A DNA stretch of 64,000 nucleotides, taken from NCBI RefSeq assembly GCF_030140925.1, contig NZ_JARBWD010000001.1:620001-684000 (forward strand), given 5' to 3'. The notes under the pieces were generated by a model that had not been told where the DNA came from, made no database searches, and saw nothing but the letters and a program-made list of their open reading frames with translations. Below are positions 60,511 through 64,000 of this stretch, piece after piece. Position numbers and translations under genes: made by a program. The stretch is from Parerythrobacter aestuarii. GTDB lineage: Bacteria; Pseudomonadota; Alphaproteobacteria; Sphingomonadales; Sphingomonadaceae. The first letter of the stretch is position 1. Each line of letters begins with the position of its first letter.

Positions 60511-61440
60511 ATGGGTGAGCAGGACAGGCCGTGGGAAGGACGCGTGGCATTCGTGACCGGCGCGGCGACCGGGATCGGTTTGGGGGTCGCGCAGGCTTTC
60601 GCCGACGCCGGGATGCGGCTGGCACTGAGCTATCGCAACGAGGATGACCGTTTGGCGACCACAGCGTGGTTTGCGGACAAGGGCTATGCGGCCCCGTTGT
60701 TCTGCAAACTCGACGTCACCGATCGCGCACGCTTCGACGAAGTCGCCGATGAAGTGGTGGAGCATTTCGGCGAAGTCGACGTGCTGGTGAACAATGCCGG
60801 GGTCTCGGTCTTCGGGCCGACCGACGAAGCGACCTATGACGATTTCGACTGGATCATGGGGGTCAATTTCGGCGGGGTCGTGAATGGCCTCGTCAGCTTC
60901 CTGCCCAGGATCAAGCAGGCGGCGGGTCGCCGCCATGTCGTCAATATCGCCAGCATGGCGGCCTTCCTGCCGGGCCCGCAGGCGGGGATCTACACCGCCA
61001 GCAAGTTCGCCGTTCGCGGGCTGACGGAAAGCCTGCGCTACAACCTTGCCCCACATGGGATCGGCTGTTCGCTCTGCTGCCCGGCGCTGACGAAAACCAA
61101 TGCCTGGACCAGCGCACTCAAGCGGCCCGAAGGTTTCGGCGCGAGCGGTTTCGGCGCAGTCGATGCAGCCGAGTTGGAGCAGTTCGGGACCGCCTTCGAC
61201 GAAGGCATGGAGCCTTACGAGGTTGGCTCGAAAATCCTCGCCGGGATGACCCGTAACGACGGGCTGATCCTAACCCATCCTGAGCACGGCCCCGATTTCG
61301 AGGAACTGCATGAACGCGTCATGGCGGCGCTTCCGCAAGAGGAAGCCCCGCCCGGACGCCTGCGGATCGAAGAGCTACGCCGCGAAGCCATGCGCGCGGC
61401 CGATGCCGGCATCAAAATGCAGATGAGCGACCTGACCTGA
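60511..61440 (+). CDS. SDR, LigD/LigL-like C-alpha dehydrogenase family
   Basis: A 309-aa SDR. The loop TGAATGIGLGVAQAF is followed by VNNAGVSVFGPT and the catalytic IYTASKFAVRGL. The C-terminal region, EGMEPYEVGSKILAGMTRNDGLILTHPEHGPDFEELHERVM, resembles the long tail of sphingomonad LigD/L-type C-alpha dehydrogenases. ATG 60511 follows GAGAGGA. It has its own promoter with class A and C sites. It ends 12 bases before the convergent Nu-class GST gene. Oxidation of a dimer benzylic alcohol is inferred. Confidence 0.82.
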   Translation: MGEQDRPWEGRVAFVTGAATGIGLGVAQAFADAGMRLALSYRNEDDRLATTAWFADKGYAAPLFCKLDVTDRARFDEVADEVVEHFGEVDVLVNNAGVSVFGPTDEATYDDFDWIMGVNFGGVVNGLVSFLPRIKQAAGRRHVVNIASMAAFLPGPQAGIYTASKFAVRGLTESLRYNLAPHGIGCSLCCPALTKTNAWTSALKRPEGFGASGFGAVDAAELEQFGTAFDEGMEPYEVGSKILAGMTRNDGLILTHPEHGPDFEELHERVMAALPQEEAPPGRLRIEELRREAMRAADAGIKMQMSDLT

Positions 61441-61452
61441 TCGCTTACCGTC

Positions 61453-62370
61453 TTAGTCGTCCCAGGTGATCCGTTCGCCGCCGCGTTCCTCGATCTGGCT
61501 TTCGCGGTTGTGCTCGAAATCGCGCGCATCATGGCGCTCGCGGACCTGTCCTTCGGGCTTGCCGAAGGTCTGGTTGACCATGCGCCCGCGTTTCACCGCC
61601 GGCCGGTCGAACAACTGCGCCACATAGCGCTCCAGGTTGGTGTATTCATGCGTCGCGAGGAATTTCTGCGAGCTGTAGGCGGTGCGCATCATGCTGCCGT
61701 ACCAGGGCACGATGGCCATGTCGGCGATAGTGTATTCGTCGCCGATGATGAATTCGCGATCGGCCAGGATGGTATCGAGCAAGTGCATCTGACGCTTGGT
61801 TTCCATCGCATAGCGGTCGATCGCATATTCGATCTTGAACGGGGCATAGTTGTAGAAGTGGCCAAAGCCGCCACCGACAAACGGAGCACTGCCCATCTGC
61901 CACATCAGCCAGTTCATCGTCTCGGCCCGCTTGCGCGTATCGGTCGGCAGGAAAGCGCCGAACTTTTCGGCCAGGTAGACCAGCATCGAACCGCTCTCGA
62001 ACAGATGGATTGGCGGATCGAAGGAGTGGTCCGCCAGCGCCGGGATCTTGGAATTGGGATTGATGTCGACGAAGCCGCTGCCGAATTGGTCGCCAGCACC
62101 GATGTTGATCAGCCACGCGTCATATTCCGCGTCGGAGAAGCCTTTCTCCAGCAGTTCTTCGAACAGGATTGTGACCTTCACCCCATTGGGCGTACCGAGC
62201 GAATAGAGCTGGTGCGGATGCTTGCCGACCGGGAGCTCCTTCTCGAACCGGGCGCCAGACGTCGGAGCGTTGATGCTGGCGAACGTGCCACCGCTTTCCA
62301 CGCCCGGGTCCCACACCTCGGGGGGCTCGTATCCAGCGGGCTGGTTCTTGCTCGGATCGCTATCGGCCAT
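61453..62370 (-). CDS. Nu-class (YghU-like) glutathione S-transferase
   Basis: A 305-aa GST strongly matching E. coli YghU as I recall it: FASINAPTSGARFEKELPVGKHPHQLYSLGTPNGVKVT, AWLINIGAGDQFGSGFVDINPNSKIPAL, FESGSMLVYLAEKFGAFLPTD and GFGHFYNYAPFKIEYAIDRY. Nu-class GSTs in Novosphingobium were shown to remove glutathione from beta-etherase products, a role taken by LigG elsewhere. ATG 62370 follows GAGAGG. It is divergent from the feruloyl-CoA hydratase-like gene across a class B site. Confidence 0.9.
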   Translation of the reverse strand: MADSDPSKNQPAGYEPPEVWDPGVESGGTFASINAPTSGARFEKELPVGKHPHQLYSLGTPNGVKVTILFEELLEKGFSDAEYDAWLINIGAGDQFGSGFVDINPNSKIPALADHSFDPPIHLFESGSMLVYLAEKFGAFLPTDTRKRAETMNWLMWQMGSAPFVGGGFGHFYNYAPFKIEYAIDRYAMETKRQMHLLDTILADREFIIGDEYTIADMAIVPWYGSMMRTAYSSQKFLATHEYTNLERYVAQLFDRPAVKRGRMVNQTFGKPEGQVRERHDARDFEHNRESQIEERGGERITWDD

Positions 62371-62432
62371 GGTGGTTCCTCTCTTTTGTATGACTGCCTT
62401 TGCCAATTCTTAACTGGTGATCAAAGAGAAAA

Positions 62433-62451
62433 TTGTTATAGCGCCTAACAA
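62433..62451. promoter_or_regulatory. Class B palindrome before feruloyl-CoA hydratase/lyase-like gene
   Basis: TTGTTATAGCGCCTAACAA shares its core with the site before MarR regulator 1 (42680). It lies 21 bases before the enoyl-CoA hydratase-like start and 63 bases before the divergent GST start. A MarR 1 repressor acting here would parallel FerC control of ferBA. Confidence 0.62.
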
Positions 62452-62471
62452 TCCGAATCGATCACGAGGAA

Positions 62472-63317
62472 ATGCCCATGTCCGAACGCGCTGAAGAAGA
62501 CACCGTCGCCTATGAGGTGAAGGACGATATCGCCTGGGTGAGGTTCAACCGCCCGGAGAAGCGAAACTGCATGAGTCCCAAGCTCAACCGGCAGATGATG
62601 CGGGTGCTTGAAGCGCTGGAATTCCGCGACGATGTGAAGGTGCTGGTGCTGACCGGCGAAGGCTCGGCCTGGACCGCGGGCATGGACCTCAAGGAATATT
62701 TCCGCGAGACCGAGGAACAGGGCCTCGCCGCGATCCGCAAGTCGCAGCGCGAAAGCTATGGCTGGTTCGAGCGGCTGCGCTGGTATGAAAAGCCGACCAT
62801 CGCCATGATCAACGGCTGGTGCTTCGGCGGCGGCTATGGCCCGCTGTTCGGGTGTGACATCGCCATCGCCAGCGACGATGCCCAGTTCGGCCTTTCTGAA
62901 ATCAATTGGGGCATCCTGCCGGGCGGTGGTGCTTCGAAAGTGGCGCAGGAGCTGATGCCGTTCCGCAAGGCGATGTACCACGCGATGATGGGCGAGAACC
63001 TAACCGGCAAGCAGGCCGAGGAACAGGGGCTGGTGACCGAGTCTGTCCCGGCGGACCAGCTTGAGGCGCGGGTTACCGAAATTGCCGAGGCCCTGAAGAA
63101 GAAAGACACGCATGCGCTGCGTGCAACCAAATGGGCCGTGCGGCGTATGGTCGACATGACTTATGACAACGGGCTCGATTATCAGATCCGCGCGCAGGAA
63201 GCGCTACACAGCTTCGGCGGAGCTGAGGCACGCCGCGAAGGGACGCGCCAGTTCCTCGACGAGAAGAGCTTCAAGCCGGGGCTTGGCACGTTCGACACGT
63301 CGAAGCTGAAAGACTAG
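62472..63317 (+). CDS. p-Hydroxycinnamoyl-CoA (feruloyl-CoA) hydratase/lyase
   Basis: A 281-aa crotonase-fold enzyme whose pattern follows the HCHL/Ech (FerB) group: WVRFNRPEKRNCMSPKLNRQMM, VLVLTGEGSAWTAGMDLKEYFRE, YEKPTIAMINGWCFGGGYGPLFGCDIAIASDDAQFGLSEINWGILPGGGASK, and RQFLDEKSFKPGL near the end. HCHL hydrates feruloyl-CoA and releases vanillin and acetyl-CoA. The ATG at 62472 is close to the GAGGAA; an alternative ATG lies at 62478. The next gene, 30 bases away, encodes an acyl-CoA ligase. Confidence 0.88.
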   Translation: MPMSERAEEDTVAYEVKDDIAWVRFNRPEKRNCMSPKLNRQMMRVLEALEFRDDVKVLVLTGEGSAWTAGMDLKEYFRETEEQGLAAIRKSQRESYGWFERLRWYEKPTIAMINGWCFGGGYGPLFGCDIAIASDDAQFGLSEINWGILPGGGASKVAQELMPFRKAMYHAMMGENLTGKQAEEQGLVTESVPADQLEARVTEIAEALKKKDTHALRATKWAVRRMVDMTYDNGLDYQIRAQEALHSFGGAEARREGTRQFLDEKSFKPGLGTFDTSKLKD

Positions 63318-63347
63318 GGCTTCGGCCCGGGAGAGAGACAGCAGCCG

Positions 63348-64000
63348 ATGATACTTCTCGATTCGATCGCAACTTACGCCGAAGCCATGCCCAACAAGCG
63401 GGCGGTGGTAGATCTCGAATCCGGGCGTGAGTGGAACTATTCGGAGCTAAATGCGGTCATCGACCGGTTGGCGGCCTGGCTCCATGGCAGGTTCGGCAAC
63501 AACAGCGGTACACGTATCGCGACGTTGACCAAGAACTGCGCTGAGATGCCGATCCTGCAGTTCGCCTGCGTGCGCGCCGGCTGCATCTTCATGCCGATGA
63601 ACTGGCGGCTGGCGGTGGCAGAGCTGGAAGCGCTCGCCGCCGATGCCGAGCCGCATCTGCTGTTCCTGCAGGATGGCTTCACCGCACCCGGCAATGTGGC
63701 TGAAGTCCTTGACGTGACTGATATGCTGGGTCTCGGCGAAGAGGGTTCATCGGCACCAATTGAGGCCCGGCGCGACTTCGAGGACGTCTCGACCCTGCTC
63801 TATACCTCCGGCACCAGCGGCCGGCCGAAGGGCGTGATGCTGTCAGAATGCAATATCTTCTGGGGTTGTACCAACCTGATCCACGGCAATGCGGTGAATC
63901 CTTCCAGCACTTTCCTGTGCGATATGCCGCTGTTTCACACAGCCGGCCTGATGGCTGCGACCCGTACGCCGCTATTTGCAGGTGGCGCAGTGCTTATCTC
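63348..64000 (+). CDS. AMP-binding acyl-CoA ligase (partial, 3' end outside window)
   Basis: The frame is open from ATG 63348 to the window end, giving 217 residues of the N-terminal domain of an adenylate-forming CoA ligase. The AMP-binding core LLYTSGTSGRPKGVMLSE is near residue 150, and DMPLFHTAGLM follows. The start follows GGGAGAGAG. The neighbouring gene makes feruloyl-CoA synthetase activity probable, though the family is also common for fatty acids, and the C-terminus is needed to judge. Confidence 0.85.
   Translation, partial: MILLDSIATYAEAMPNKRAVVDLESGREWNYSELNAVIDRLAAWLHGRFGNNSGTRIATLTKNCAEMPILQFACVRAGCIFMPMNWRLAVAELEALAADAEPHLLFLQDGFTAPGNVAEVLDVTDMLGLGEEGSSAPIEARRDFEDVSTLLYTSGTSGRPKGVMLSECNIFWGCTNLIHGNAVNPSSTFLCDMPLFHTAGLMAATRTPLFAGGAVLI

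Noticed and set aside
62385..62405. A lone TTGTATG half-site near the Nu-class GST start as another class A operator
   Set aside because: The matching right half is missing; the full class B site at 62433 explains the gap better.
19072..64000. The catabolic region as a recent horizontally acquired island
   Set aside because: No mobile genes, direct repeats or visible change in GC content or codon use were found, so transfer cannot be argued from this window.
1..64000. CRISPR array, prophage or toxin-antitoxin locus
   Set aside because: No repeat-spacer array or phage structural gene was found, and no small paired toxin-antitoxin frames were recognised.

Overview
The window is high-GC, densely packed alphaproteobacterial DNA. 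Its content (COG4798-type secreted methyltransferase, DUF1674 next to rsmB, large TonB-dependent receptors, and LigE/LigM/LigW-type aromatic catabolism proteins) fits a sphingomonad of the Sphingomonadaceae/Erythrobacteraceae. No insertion sequence, integrase, phage gene or CRISPR array was seen, and no gap between genes exceeds about 210 bases.

Layout. Bases 1-13,200 are mainly housekeeping: hflK (cut by the window edge), mrp, an orphan Tat-exported molybdopterin hydroxylase, hemH, a cytochrome P450, a DUF1674/SDHAF4-like protein, rsmB, two envelope proteins, a hotdog-like protein, msrA, a secreted methyltransferase-like protein, aguB, folK and tRNA-Lys(UUU). Bases 13,277-19,075 hold a cytosolic NAD-linked molybdenum formate dehydrogenase operon (fdsG-fdsB-fdsA-fdsD-fdhD). 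From about 19,070 to the right edge runs a 45-kb catabolic region. It has two TonB-dependent receptors and an MFS transporter for uptake. Its oxidoreductases include two lipoprotein quinohemoprotein dehydrogenases, a 4-cresol-dehydrogenase-type flavocytochrome, a Rieske oxygenase, an aldehyde dehydrogenase and several SDRs. It also encodes LigF-like, LigE-like and Nu-class/YghU-like glutathione transferases, a LigM/DesA-like O-demethylase, a LigW-like decarboxylase, a lignostilbene-dioxygenase-type carotenoid oxygenase, five NTF2/SnoaL-like proteins, a MetE-like protein, FolD, a feruloyl-CoA hydratase/lyase-like enzyme and the start of an acyl-CoA ligase.

How it may work together (inference). 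The gene set resembles a programme for lignin-derived aromatic dimers and monomers. SDRs and dehydrogenases oxidise side chains, GSTs cleave beta-aryl ethers and remove glutathione, the carotenoid oxygenase cleaves stilbenes, the ferulate-type CoA ligase/lyase shortens C3 side chains, the LigW-like enzyme decarboxylates, and the LigM-like enzyme moves methoxyl methyls to tetrahydrofolate. FolD and formate dehydrogenase could oxidise that C1 unit.

The most striking feature is regulatory. Three related palindrome classes recur in almost every promoter-sized gap between 22 and 63 kb: class A, TTGTWWGTNNNACWWACAA; class B, a variant shared by the first MarR gene and the feruloyl-CoA hydratase gene; and class C, CTAACAATTGTTAG. 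Class A also lies directly before folD, and class C directly before the formate dehydrogenase operon 9 kb upstream of the cluster. Two MarR-family regulators lie inside the cluster. This suggests a single regulon covering both aromatic breakdown and C1 disposal.
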